Assembly: GCA_033239125.1 (NCBI GenBank)
Contig: BSWB01000006.1
Span: 113,382,242 to 113,446,241, forward strand
Reading direction: 5' to 3'
Source of the DNA: Fagopyrum homotropicum
Taxonomy: Eukaryota > Streptophyta > Magnoliopsida > Caryophyllales > Polygonaceae
Length of the DNA: 64,000 bases
Within the stretch, counting starts at the first letter, position 1. Each line of letters begins with the position of its first letter. The translations under genes were made by a program, and so were the position numbers. The notes under the pieces were generated by a model. The model was not told where the DNA came from, made no database searches, and saw nothing but the letters and a program-made list of their open reading frames with translations. This document shows positions 33,421-45,719 of the stretch, piece by piece.

Positions 33421-35714
33421 ACACCGTTTGGAGCGAACATAACCAAAGGTAAACAACAACATAGCCGAGTATGAAACGACATCCTCACACAGGAAGGAAA
33501 ACAAGACATCATCCTCACGCAGGAGGGAAAACATAAACTACCCCAAAACCAACCACCTAATGTACAAGAGTCCTCGGCCTGTCACCCTGTCAGATCACTC
33601 AGTAGCGCCTATCCTGCAAACATCTACAACACGGTATGAAACCGTTAGCTAACCATACATATATAAGGTAATGCATAAGCACAAGCACAATCATGAAAGA
33701 TAAACACATCAGCATGCTATCACACATTTACCCATTTTATCATCTTTATATAATAGTCATTCACTCAAATCGTATATATATAGATAGATGAAAGTATGTG
33801 ACATGAGGACCGATACATCCTTGCCTTTGAGTGCTATATACAGCTGTACGAGTATCGGTCACACAATCCGTGTACCCTATGGGAGTGGATTGCGCCCTTC
33901 TTGTAAACCAGTCTGGCCTGACGTGAAAGAACCTCCCAGACTCCATGGCAGGATGAAAGGGAAGGGTTATCACAGCCACGCAACGGGACAGTCAATAAAA
34001 CATATGTCAGTATAAACGATATCTCATGATGTCATAGCAAACATACAACGCACACACCACTCATGCAAACACCCAATATAGGGATGGTAGCTAAGTAAGT
34101 CGTACGGACTTACCTCGACCTCGTACTCAGCTCAACCACAACAACCTCCAATCCTGAAAGAGGACACTGCCTAATAACAAGGCATAAAGATATATCAAAC
34201 TCTATTCATCAAAGGGGTGATATATCAAACTCTATTCATCAAAGGGGTCACACCTAGACCCAAAGGGATCCATGAGGATCATACTCAATCTATAAGCCTC
34301 ACAACCAACTAAACCTCAATATCTCAGCATAACTCACAATTCCTCAAATCTCAAGGTAGTATCTAATCAACATTCCTCGATCTCAATTCTAATCCTAATT
34401 TAATGAATTAACCTTTAATTAATTAATTAGATTTCGTCAGAATAACGTTTTGCCCGCAGGCAATTTTTAAACCCCCTGTCATCAGATTTCATCAAACAAA
34501 CAACCCATAATCACCAGAATAATATAACGATCATAATGGAATTTCTAATTATCCATATTGACAAGCCTAAAGTCAATTTAGGCCAAATCGTAGTACGGAA
34601 AACGAATAAATTCATAACTTATTTGTTACTAACCCGATTGACGATCTAAAAGAAGATTCGGAATCACAACGACGCAGGCTACGCATGGACAACATCAAAT
34701 TCACCGGAATCTGAGCGATGGAACCTGCCTGGTGACATATATGCTCGACCAACCCTTCATCTGCTCGGAAATGTAGAAACTCGGTACCGATATGAAGAGA
34801 ATGAAGAGAGGAATCCGGAAACTCAAACGGAATTGAAATCGGATTAGAAACGGAGAGTAGATCTGAGTTTGAAGGTTGAGAGAAATCAGAGCTTTTACGA
34901 GGAAACGTGAAAGGAAATGATTTAATAAAGGATTTTCCGCTATAAGTCGATAATTATCCTTTAGCAAAGTCGATAATTATCTTTAAACCGATCCAAAGGC
35001 GGGTCGAACCTCCTTCTTCAAACTTCTCGAGATTGGAATATTAAATCTGGAATATTGTAGGGATAATTATTCCACAAATGCCTGGGAAAACGTGTATTCT
35101 TAAGCCGTCTTTCTTAGCCGTTAAGAAACGAAATAACGATTCTTTTGGCCGTTTTGCCTCTCCATGTTATTTCATATCTAGGACATATTCGATGTCCTGA
35201 TCATTTCTCTCAACTGCATTTTTATTAATTGGAGCTCCCAAATGCTCCAAATAACACCGGAGGATAAAAATAATTATCCGGGGGAAAAAGTAAAAATTTC
35301 CCCAAACGTCCAAAATTACGCGAGGAACATAACGGTGAGACTCATACTCATCACTTGCGAAATCTTCGCGAGTTATATGTCAATTACTATCAACGATTAA
35401 GTTAATCAACATTAATTAGAATTCGGAAATCCTAGCTATTACAAGTTCGATGCATCCATTGTTATTAATAGTTGAATGTTCTATTGTGCAATCGTAAGCT
35501 CAGGAAAGATGAGCCAGTATAGAATAAATTGGATTGCCTAGCTAAATTAGGAAAATAATATATACCGTCCGGATATTGCAACATGTATTACAATTTTTAA
35601 ATATTGCCTAAACATAAATCTCATCATATCCGTTGAATAAATTGAATCGTACGGTTTAGATCCGTTCTCATTTCTTACTATAATACACGTTCTCACTCGA
35701 TCCTTTTCCTATAT

Positions 35715-36583
35715 ATATATATATGCGGATATATGGATTTGTTTGTTACAAATTTTGTGCAGATTACAAAGGCCAAGAATACAGATTCTGCGGATATATG
35801 TAGATTTGTTTGTTGAAGATTTTGTGGAGATTTTGTGGGATTAAGTTGAACTTTAAACGACCAAGATATCAACCTCTACAACTTATAAAAGAGGCGATGC
35901 AAGAAGTGAAGACAACAACTCAAGTATTCGATCTGCAAGCGCAAAGCCATTCTTCATCTCTTTTTTTTTGTCTCACAGTTGTTATTGTGTTTTCTTCTAG
36001 TTGAGAGTTTCAGAAAAACAAACATGCGTTATCGGATATATCATAAGTGCTATACTTAGAGTATCCTCATCTACACAGCTTTGTGATTAGGTTACTGTTT
36101 CACTAGGATATAAGTTAACCAGATAGTAACGGGTTAGGTTACAAGTTGTTAGAAGAAGGGTAGTTCTTCTAGGTTGTATCTAGGTTACACCGCTTTGTGA
36201 TTAGGCTACTGTTTCTTCTAGGTTGTATCTAGGACTCTAAGATATTGAAATAATAGAGAGTTAAATCCTAGGCGGAGACGTAGGCTAGTTTAGAGCCGAA
36301 TTTCGTTAACATACTGCACGTCCATCTGGCTTTACTTTCCGCATTTTAAATTAACGTTTGAAATCTTTATAAACAACTTTATAGGTTTAAGTCAAGATCT
36401 TGAGTTCCATTTCAAAACCTTGAGTTACATTCAGCTTTACAAGTTTCAGTCAAGATCTTGAGTTTCATCTCAAGAACTTGAGATTCATTCCAATGCCCTA
36501 ACACTACGACTGCGAAAATTTCTCATACTCTATTCACCCCCTTCTAGAGTTTTTCTATCCTACTATCTCCTACTCCGTTCTCA
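35715..36583 (+). repeat. 3' LTR, second part
   Basis: Resumes after the (AT)n with GCGGATATATGGATTTGTTTG and follows the 5' LTR text to CGTTCTCA at 36583. It contains a local duplication of TTCTTCTAGGTTGTATCTAG (about 36165 and 36211) that the 5' LTR lacks. Confidence 0.8.
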
Positions 36584-36588
36584 AAACG

Positions 36589-37092
36589 GGTCTAGACGAT
36601 GTGGCAGGGTTACACTTCCGGTGAGCAACACACAAGTCCACGAGATTACATCCTAAAACCATCAAAAATAAAAATAGTAATCCTCATACTTATGTATTCG
36701 ATTTAGGACGAATCATCCACACATCTCGACACTCTCAACCCTCGTCTTAAATGATTTCGGTATTAATCATGATAAAAGAAGCACAAAGTAGGTAGCTTTC
36801 ATATATCAAAAACTTATATATACAGTGTAAAGTGGATAGTAATAGTTATTAGAGTTGTAAGTCGCGAAATTTGTCACGGTTTTAGCCATGCATAGTTTTA
36901 TAACGCTTAAAGGCACCATACTTTTACCTAAAGTTGTTCAAATGCTGCAATATTTAATGTGATAGGATCGTGTTGGATGGATATAACTATAAGTAGAGTA
37001 TACAGGGAATCGAAACGTACATCATGCATCAATGGTACTTCATTTGCATGTGAATCCAATTTGGTACAACAGTAGATAGCGTTTTCTACCCG
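36589..37092. repeat. Dispersed duplication, copy A, second part
   Basis: From GGTCTAGACGATGTGGCAGG to AGCGTTTTCTACCCGT this matches 51597-52078 in copy B at about 90% by eye. In copy B it is continuous with the first part. Confidence 0.8.
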
Positions 37093-39289
37093 TAATCTTA
37101 CACTTCTTGCTTTCTTTGTTAATCGACGCTAGTGGAAAGAAGGTAAGTTTTAGATTTTGTTTTTTTAATAATAAATTTGAATAGATCTTAATAATTAATT
37201 TAATTAAAGGGTTAATATTGATTTATTAGGTAAATATTAGTAGATCCAGATTCATCACATATACATGGGGTATTTGCGGACCTTCGCACGTGAGCTATAA
37301 CGCCTATGGATTTCAGTCTTATTATTGTATGTGGCATGTGGGTTTATGAGGGTCGAGGTCCCTCTTCCAATGCCGACCCGATGGTGATTCTGGCTAGGGA
37401 TGTGCCAACTAATCCGACCCGGTTGATCCCATCCGCTAACCGTTGATCCGGACATAATAAACCCGAGTCTGATACGATCTGATAAGTGTCTATCCCGATC
37501 TGACCCGACACGACACATTTTGTTATTATTTCGGATCGGATATGAATGTGTTTATGATTGTCGGATATCCAAGTATATGTATAGATACGTATGATTGATA
37601 TTTTATAACACAAAATATACTTAGCAACGGATGGAATGGTCTTACTATCTCCAATTGGTTTCGGGTTCTCTCTTAACTAAGAGTCGATGTGTTTGGTTTT
37701 ATATTCTAAGAGCATCTTTATCCAGATACTTACGATTGTTTCTTATCTGACATTTTTATTTATTTTTGATTCACAAAAATCTTTTAAGAACCTCTATCCC
37801 CCATCTCAAAATTCACCAAAGTTTCTTCAATTATTTTTGTTATATATAAATTATAAAAGAGTCACTTACCTCCCTACATTTATGCAAAAAAGTAAAAATA
37901 AAATCTAAAATTATCTTGATTTGTGGACTTGTGCAGGAAACTTGTAAGCTTGAATTTCTTATTTGAGATACTTCTCTCCACTCATCACTCTATAATAAAA
38001 TCTGACATTTATTTTTATTTTTAAGATAAAAAATGGTTAAAGAAACTCCCAATTTTTGGAATGAAGATGCTTTAAGATACAAAGTTAAGGGCTTTTTGGT
38101 CTTTTCCACAAAGTAAAATTCTAAAGAGTACATCACTGCTTTCATACTCCCTCAAGAGAGAACTTTCTGGCTCTCTCCGATTCTCTCGTGCTGGCTAGTA
38201 GCTCATCGGATTTTATTTCAACCACAGATCTCAGGTTTAAATACTTGCTAAAATAACTAATTCAATACATTGATGATTGATAGTGATCTTAATCTTTATC
38301 ATTTCAATGCTTGAGACCATCTAATTTTAGGTTGTTAGACTTTCTAGGGTTGCTTAGCTGTTTTTTTTGGATATGTTCTTCGCTAAGCACTTTATGGTTT
38401 TGTCTACTGCTCTTTGGATTAGTTCTTCGTTTTTGTAATTTTGATGGATATTATGATTAGCCGTTTGAGGACAAATTAGGGATTCTATGTTGATAATCCT
38501 ATCCGAGTTCTGTCTTCTTTCTGTTTGTCGCTCCTTTGAGGCTCTCTGTTCTCTAATGTCGTCTTCATGTGCCTCTACTGTGCCTTTCACATTTCTTATA
38601 CTCTATGGTTGGACTGAATTTATTGTTGATGCCTTTGATGTGCCCAGTTTCATATCTATTGGAAGATTGCCAACAATTTTTGGCATTTCAGATCTTGATT
38701 TGCTTTCACTGATTTTCAGTTTTCACTTGCTGTTGTCTCTATTATTGCCCTATACTTTTTTCTTTTTTTATATATCTTTCTGTATGGTGCCCTTGTCTCT
38801 ATTATTCAAGCTGTTCCGTGGCCCTCAGTGAACTTTTTTCGTCTTTAGCTTCTTATTTGAAACCAAGCTTTCATAACTAATTGAGTGAGGAATTAATGCT
38901 CATGTTCATATGATATATCATTCTAATAGTTAATATGTTGGCTAAAGTTTTGTTAAGTTATTGAGATTGACTAAAAAATTTATAATTAAGTGCACTTTTA
39001 TTTCACTCACCCTCCTGATTTTGTTGTTTTTAACATTTACAAGGGGATCTATCAAGTGCAGCAACTAGATTGTTCAAAAAAAAAAAATTCCGCTCATTCG
39101 CAAACTACCAACTTTTGTTTTTGTTATACCAGAGAAGAGAGAAACTTCGTCCGACTCCTCAACTTCAACTCTCATCTTCCTCAATCTCTCTCGTAATTTC
39201 CATTTTCAGCAACTTTGATTCCTTCTTCGTCACTTTCCGGCCATCTCCTTCACTTGTTCTGTGATTTTCGTCTTCGTTTTTACCCAAAC
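37093..39289. other. Intergenic sequence
   Basis: Between 37394 and 37520 there is GACCCG/CGGATC-rich text beginning TAGGGATGTGCC, reminiscent of a hAT terminus, but no partner end was found. 38140-38240 and 39100-39290 are pyrimidine-rich (TTCTCTC, CTTCTTC), like plant 5' leader sequence. No coding domain was recognised. A run of TTTTT/AAAA tracts surrounds 39070. Confidence 0.35.
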
Positions 39290-39711
39290 ACACCAGAAAC
39301 CGTTTCAATTTTTGTAAACCCTAAGAAAGTAAAAATATCGAGTCGATCAAAGGTCGCTGCTAACCAATCTTCTTGTGATGCTCCTACCTTCAACCTTTTA
39401 CCTGTTGAAGATGCCATAACAAACGAAGGCGAGACTTCTGTTGTGTCTCATGATAAATCAGGCCTTCAAATTGTATTATCTGGTGGTCCTCGAAAAGTTG
39501 ATATACATGTGGTTAGTATTGCTTTGATACTCTTTCATGTTTTATGGTATTATAGTTTTTGGTATTTGTTCATATTAGGGTTTGTAAGTTTAATCACCGT
39601 TTCTGATATTTGTTTTGATATGGTTTGTTCTATATTTGTTTCGTCTTTATATTTACATGAGTTTGGTACGTTTGTATGTTATTAGATTTTCTGGTATGTT
39701 ATTGGTTTCAA

Positions 39712-40095
39712 TTTTCTGGTACTTGCTTTAGTTTAAGATTCTAGTATGTGTTTATTGTTAGTGTTCTAGTATTGCAGGTTCATGTATTACTTCGTGGTAT
39801 GTTTTCTGGTATTTGTTCATATGAGTTTTTTGTTTCAAGTTTTCTGGTATTTGCTTTAGTTTAAGATTCTGATATGTGTTTATGGTTAGAGTTTCTGGTA
39901 TTGCATGTTGATGTATTACTTTCTGGTATCTTTTTTGGTATTTGTTCATATGAAGTTTTTGGTTTAATGTTTTTTGGTATTTGCTTTAGTTTAAAATTCT
40001 GGTATGTGTTTCTGGTTAGGGTTTCTGGTATTGCATGTTGATGTATTACTTTCTGGTATCTTTTCTGGTATTTGTTCATATGAGGTTTTTATATT
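39712..40095. repeat. Tandem repeat, about 3 x 128 bp, in the first intron
   Basis: Units starting at about 39712, 39842 and 39970 share TTCTGGTATTTGCTTTAGTTTAA and further TTCTGGTAT boxes at fixed offsets. It is a higher-order version of the TTCTGGTATG motif that is scattered over 39.5-45.7 kb. Confidence 0.75.
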
Positions 40096-41557
40096 ACTTT
40101 CTGGTATTTCATGTTGATGTATATATTGATATTATTTTCTAGTATGTTTACATAGGCTGTTGAGGAAAATGTTAGTGATGGACATGAAGAGTCCTTTGTA
40201 AGTTGAATGCCTGATATTAGTTTATGGTTTGTTGTTGTAATGTTTTTCTTGTATTAACAATCTTGTTTCCTTTACTAGTTAATGTACAGATCCGATGACA
40301 ACCCAAAATACGAGGCATTACGGATAACTGTTTTATCTCATGTAAATATGATTAATTTTTTACTTGAAGGGTTGGATGCCAATGGGCAAGAATTGTTCAA
40401 GAACTCTATTTTTTCAGACGTCATCTCCCTCTGTACAAATCTTAAACCTTTCAACAAATTAATATACTTCATGCTTCTGCATGAGGTTCAAACTGACCGC
40501 AAACACTCAATGTGGTTTGCAATCAACAAAACTCTGCTTAGGTATTTATTAACTATACACCCAACCTTTTTAGTTCAGTTTGGTACCTCCATTTCACTTT
40601 TTATTTTTAAAGTGTTTCTTTCTTTTTTTGTTGTATATTTTTGTTCATAAGGTTTGGCTTAAGCGAGTTCTAGAAATTACCGGCCTTGAGTGTCGGTTCC
40701 ATGTGTACAATGAAGAAAAAAATGTCGATATGAAGGAGTTGTTCGGCATCCCCAGGTGTAAATTGGAACATTTGGAGAAAAAATATTCAAAACTGGAAAA
40801 AAATGATGAAAGGAAATTCAAGATAGCTCTGCTGCTGTTTATTGAATTTTTTTGCTTGGGAATGACAAAAAGAAGTTTGTCTCCAATCTTCCTCTTTCCC
40901 TTTTGAAGGATATGTATGCCTTTAATTCTTATCCATGAGGACGCCTTGTCTTTAATAAGACACTTGAGTCACTTGACAACCTCAGGGATTGTGAGCCAAC
41001 AAAGTTTAGGGCATAAGGAAATTTCTGCCTTTCTTGTTTTCCTTTAGCACTCCAGGTATGCTTTTGGTTTTCCATTTATGTGCCTTTGGTATGGTTATAT
41101 TTTATATTTTTGTTATAGTTTACGTTTTTGGTATGATTGATTTTCATTTATGTTCCTCTGGTATGAGTAATTAGTTACCAGAAATGTTCATTTTGTGATT
41201 TTATGGTATGCTTTATTGCATTAGCATTTCTGGTATTTGTTTCTGGTTGTGTTTCTTGTATTTTGTTTCCATGTATTAGATTCTGGTATGATTGTTTATG
41301 TTGTATAATTGAGTTTTGTGATGTATTGTGTTTTTTCTGGTATGTTTTGAATTTTATACTTTCTGGTATGAGTTTACTTGCTTTCTGGTATGAGTAATTA
41401 GTTACCAAAAATATTAATTTTGTGATTTTATGGTATGCTTTATTGCATTAGAATTTTTGGTATTTCTTTCTTGTTTGTGTGTCTTGTATTTTGTTTTCAT
41501 GTATTTGATTATGGTATGATTGTTTATGTTTTATAATTGAGTTATGTTATGTATTGT

Positions 41558-42223
41558 GGGTAAATGTTCAGGTACGGTCCATATATTGCGGTACGGTCGT
41601 ACGGCCGACCGTACGAGCGACACGTGTCCCGAAATTTTTTTTTTTTTTGGAATCGAATGAAAATTTGTTTGAACTACCATGTTATAATTTATGCACTATT
41701 CTCCTATAAACTTTGAACTATTCTCATATTATCCATGAACTATTACTTTTTAATATAATCCATGAACTATTCTATTATAATTCATGAACTATCCCATAAT
41801 AAGTTTTGAACTATTACTTTGACTCCTTTATAAATTTTTGTACTTTAAACTATTCTATTATAATTCATGAACTATTCTATTATAATTCATGAACTATCCC
41901 ATAATAAGTTTTGAACTATTACTTTCACTCCTTTATAAATTTTGCACTATGAATTATTCTATTATAATTCATGAACTATCCTTTTAGAAGTTATGAACTA
42001 TTCCTTAATAAGTTTTGAACTATTACTTTCATTCCTTTATAAATTTTGCACTATGAACTATCCTATTATAGTTCATGAACTATCATTTTAGAAGTTATGA
42101 ACTATTCCATAATAAATTTTGAACTATTACTTTTACTCGTTCTTTAAAAAAAAAAAAAAATTTCGGGACACGTGTCGGCCGTACGGCCGTACCGGAATAA
42201 TGTGCCTTACTTGAACAAGACCC
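41558..42223. mobile_element. 666-bp non-autonomous MULE with 9-bp target duplication
   Basis: The direct repeat ATGTATTGT flanks the element (41549-41557 and 42224-42232). The ends are inverted repeats starting GGGT (left GGGTAAATGTTCAGGTACGG; right on the minus strand GGGTCTTGTTCAAGTAAGGC) and extending 65-80 bases through GGTACGGYCGTACGGCCG and ACACGTGTCCCGAAATTTTT. A 9-bp duplication and ends beginning with G are typical of Mutator-like elements. The interior is a degenerate tandem array of GAACTATT-containing units (about 120-bp higher-order period). No coding capacity. It sits in an intron of the ULP1-like pseudogene. Confidence 0.9.
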
Positions 42224-45060
42224 ATGTATTGTGTTATTTCTAGTATGTTCTAAATTTTATACTTTTTGGTATGAGTTTACTTGCTTTTTGGTTTCATTTT
42301 CTGGTATGATATTATTTTATTAGTTTTATATTATTTATTGATTTGAGTTTTTGGTATAGTCTATTCATGTGTTTCCTGTCTATATTTTGCAGGTTTTCAT
42401 CCTTGACTCTATCCCCAAACTGACATCTTTGTTTGCCACATGTGTTGATGAAGAAACAACCCCAATTTGTCTTAAGTGAGTTTCATCAACCAAGGGGAAG
42501 ATGAAATGCAGCTTCCAAACAATCAAAGATACAACGTCATCGGTGGCTCAAGATGACATCAAAATTATCCCCCTCTCCCTAGAAGACCCAGAAACTGAGG
42601 ATGATTGAAAGTGGTGGGGGGATAGAGTTTTGGATCCAACTTGCTATCTATGTCATCTTTTTAAAGTTGGGTTTCACAATGTACGTGTATGCAGGCCTGG
42701 AGGGCGTGATGCCAAGGTTATCAAGGATGCCCCAAAGAAGGAGGAATCCGACAGTGATGACTTTGCTACTCCTCCTTCTCGTCGTCATATTTTGAGGTTG
42801 CCAAGACCACAAAAGGTTGTAAAGAAAGAAGATGACTCAAAGAAGAGAAAAATTGAAGAGGGAAGGAAAAGGTATTTCAATATATTTCATACTCAATCTA
42901 TCACTTAATTATGTGACATTAGTTTATGTTATGCTAGTCTCTTTAGTTTTATTGTATAAATGTTTTTTTGCTTTCTACTACGTGTCTGTTAGTTTTTGGT
43001 ATGCTTTTTATATAACTTTTGGTATGAGTTTATGTTTTAGTTTTTTGGTATGAATGCTTTCTTACTTTCTGGTACGTGTTTGTTAGTTTCGGGTTTTTGT
43101 TTTATCTTAGTTCTGGTATAAGTTTTGTCTACAGTTTGATATTAGTTTTCATATGTTTTTTGGTATGATCTTTTGAAGCTTGTTTCTTGTGTATATTGTT
43201 ATGTTTTGTTTTGTTTCAGTTTCTAGTATGTTTATCATTTACTTAATAATGTTTTTTTTTCTAATGTAAGACTCCATCTAAGAAACCTAAGACAGAACAG
43301 ATTGTTGAGGAAGTTGAATGATAAACTGAAGTTGAATATGCATTTATATTATCATACCAGAATTCTTAATTTTTAAAAAATTTGTTCAATTGTTTTAGCC
43401 CTGAAGCAGACATGATGACATTGACTACACCCCCAGTTGTTGGTGTTGCACCTTCTATCCCTGTTGTGATTGTTGTTGCTCCATAAATGTATATCATTGT
43501 CCCTACAGATGCTTTTTACACCACCTCTCCTTGATCCCACCACCTCCAATGCAGAAGCTGTGGTTGCACCACCTCTCCCTGATCCCACCAACTCCATTCT
43601 TTATACCACAAACAGGTTATTGATATTTTACATACAAGAATTTATTAGTTTCAAATGCTTATTAGTTATCGCATTTGTAATCTTATACTTTGTTAATGTA
43701 TAGGGTGCCTGATTGGGTTGAGGATTTAAAGAAACAAATATAAATCCAAAATCAACTGATATCTGAGTTGGTTAAGAAGGTTAAGCAACAAGATGCGACT
43801 ATCAACCAAGTTGTTATGAGGTAGAAGACACAAATTATGACGTAACACATAATAGAAAGTCAATGTTTACGTGAAAAGAAACTCAGTGACCTTGTTGTGA
43901 TATCTCCCTATGTCGTCCTAGTAAAAATTTCTAAGCCACCCAAGCATAATTTCTCGAGGAAGAGGAATAGAGATGCATTTTTTGTTTGGTACCTTAACCT
44001 GAAGACTAAAAAAGAATTTATTATTGAATTTCAACATTCAGCAAATAAAGAAAACTTCAAGCTCTTACTCTAAAAAATTGGCTGGTTGTGGGATTATGTA
44101 AGTTAACACTAACCTTATTTTTGTTGAAGTTAATAATTTTTGGTATGATGTTTTCTGGTATGACTTTCTAATACTAGCTACTGATGTGTTTCTGGTAAGA
44201 TGTTGAGTGCACATTTTGTTTTTAAAATTTCTGGTATGATGAGTTGTACTGCTTTCTGGTATGAGCTAGTTGTATAAGAGTCTGATATGACTTTATTTGT
44301 GCTTCTTCTTTTTTTTTTGGTTTTCTAGTATCATGTATTTCATTAGTTTTATGGTATATAAAATTCTTTCATTTTGCCATAAATTATCATTTGACTTCCT
44401 TAGATGATTTATTGCTTGAGCTTTCTTGTATTTGATTATGTTTTGTGATTCTGGTATGATGTGTGATTCTGGTATGATGTGTTTTCATGTATGTGTATCT
44501 TGCCTAATGGTTTTCATGCCTTGAATTCTGGTATGAAATTTTTATGTGCTTTTGGTATTATTCTCATATGAGCTTCTGGTATTGAATTATTAGTTTTTTT
44601 TTCCTACTTTACAACAACTCGATGAAATGATTACATATCTCCAAAAAGTTGTACTTGAATATCCCGAGGTTTATGACCGTATTACCATTCTCCCCGTACC
44701 ATTCGGCGACTACTTCAAAGATGTGCGCTATAAACAATTCTTAGTGTTGAAAACTACATGGACTTTTAATTACGGTGAAGAAATTGCAGGTTTTATATTT
44801 GGACTTGATCCCCTTTTTTTACCAAGAGATTATATGGAGTCGATACAATATACACTGCCATCAACACTTGTGGTAAACACTGGATAGCGCTATAGATTGA
44901 TTTAATTAAATGGTGTGTTGTTGTATATGACTCAATTGTGGATTGTATGTCTAATGGGGACTTGAAAGCTTTGCTCACCCAATTCCTTGTTATGTTTCCT
45001 CACATTCTGAAACTTCATGGACAATTTGAGAGGTTTGGGGACAATTTTGATAAGCCAAGG

Positions 45061-45719
45061 TAATTTCTACAATACGTTAAGAATTGGTCAAACATATGTC
45101 AAGAATGGGTCCTAGCTTTCAGGATTCTAGTATTTCATTTAAGTGCCTCTGGTATATTCACAATCAAGCACATTCAGTATTTATCATCTGGACGAACTGA
45201 TTTGTCAAACATATGTCAAGAATGGGTCCCAGATTTCAGGGAATAATTTTGTTCTATTTTGTACCATAGGGAGTGGGTGAAATCCCACGAGTTCCTTTGA
45301 AACTGAATCTGTCCTATATGATGTAGTTGACTCTTGATAAACTGATATTTTGGTATTGACTCACTCTGTTGTAATATATTAACTCTTTTGTAAAATAATC
45401 TTGTTTATGAATCAATAACAAGTATTCTGTTAATATAGTTTCTTTACCAGAAGTGTTTATGTTGCGATTTAGGATTATGATATTTCATTTAAGTGCATCT
45501 GATATATTTTTGTTATTTGTTATGCTTCTGGTATGATTGATTTTCATATGTGTCTTTGGTATGAGTAATTACTTACCAGAAATGTTCATTTTGTGATTTT
45601 ATGGTATGATTTTGCATTAGTATTTCTGGTATGTGTTTTTGGTTTGTGTTTCTTATAGTTTGTTTTCATCTATTTGATTCTGGTATGATTATTTGTTACT
45701 ATCAATACGCTCATCCATA
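45061..45719. other. Gap between convergent ULP1-like and TNP2 genes
   Basis: There is no coding domain. TTCTGGTATG-type boxes continue to about 45690 and then stop at the TNP2 end. Confidence 0.5.

Larger units (their letters stand above)
31445..35120. repeat. LTR-retrotransposon-like non-coding sequence, itself interrupted
   Basis: Starts near CACCCCGATTCCGCGGGACT (31456) and has long GC-richer, protein-free text with phrases such as AGAGTCCTCGGCCTGTCACC (33569), CAGTAGCGCCTATCCTGC (33601) and GTCGTACGGACTTACCTCGA (34099), continuing to about 35120. It resembles untranslated/LTR sequence of a Ty3/Gypsy element read on the opposite strand. A second LTR-like sequence interrupts it at about 31603-33420. 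Open frames inside (33761, 33788, 34701) look like chance frames. Confidence 0.4.
30246..35706. mobile_element. Candidate TIR element
   Basis: The left end GGATCCGGTAAGAAC...GTAAGAAATAAGAA (30248-30292) is matched in inverted form at the right end (minus strand from 35705: GGATCGAGTGAGAAC...GTAAGAAATGAGAACGGATC). About 45 bases align with mismatches. Both ends are followed by text related to GTTGGATTAAA / GTACGATTCAA. The superfamily is not determined, and the size of 5.5 kb includes nested LTR sequences. Confidence 0.4.
39290..45060 (+). pseudogene. DUF1985 and ULP1-like (C48) protease gene of transposon type
   Basis: Exon-like islands on the plus strand spell a transposon-borne ULP1 gene. 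(1) 39300-39515, an N-terminal low-complexity part. (2) 40158-40197. (3) 40282-40540. (4) 40651-41050, a DUF1985 domain (LFGIPRCKLEHLEKKY, KIALLLFIEFF, then after a one-base shift NDKKKFVSNLPLSLLKDMYA with YPWGR-like text broken by a stop). (5) 42392-42890, charged, with KKEESDSDDFATPP. (6) 43270-44100, linker and coil. (7) 44620-45060, the C48 peptidase-like end with HWIAL and VVYDS holding the catalytic His and Asp. ULP1 enzymes remove SUMO. Transposon copies of unknown role are common in MULE and CACTA elements. Stops, a frameshift near 40850 and a lost start mark it as a pseudogene. Confidence 0.75.

Noticed and set aside
33761..34015. Overlapping open frames on both strands near 33.8 kb
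   Set aside because: They lie in non-coding LTR-like sequence and match no domain. Probably chance frames.
37394..37520. hAT-like terminus (TAGGGATGTGCC and CCGACCCGG text)
   Set aside because: Only one end is visible, with no 8-bp duplication. It is mentioned in the gap entry only.
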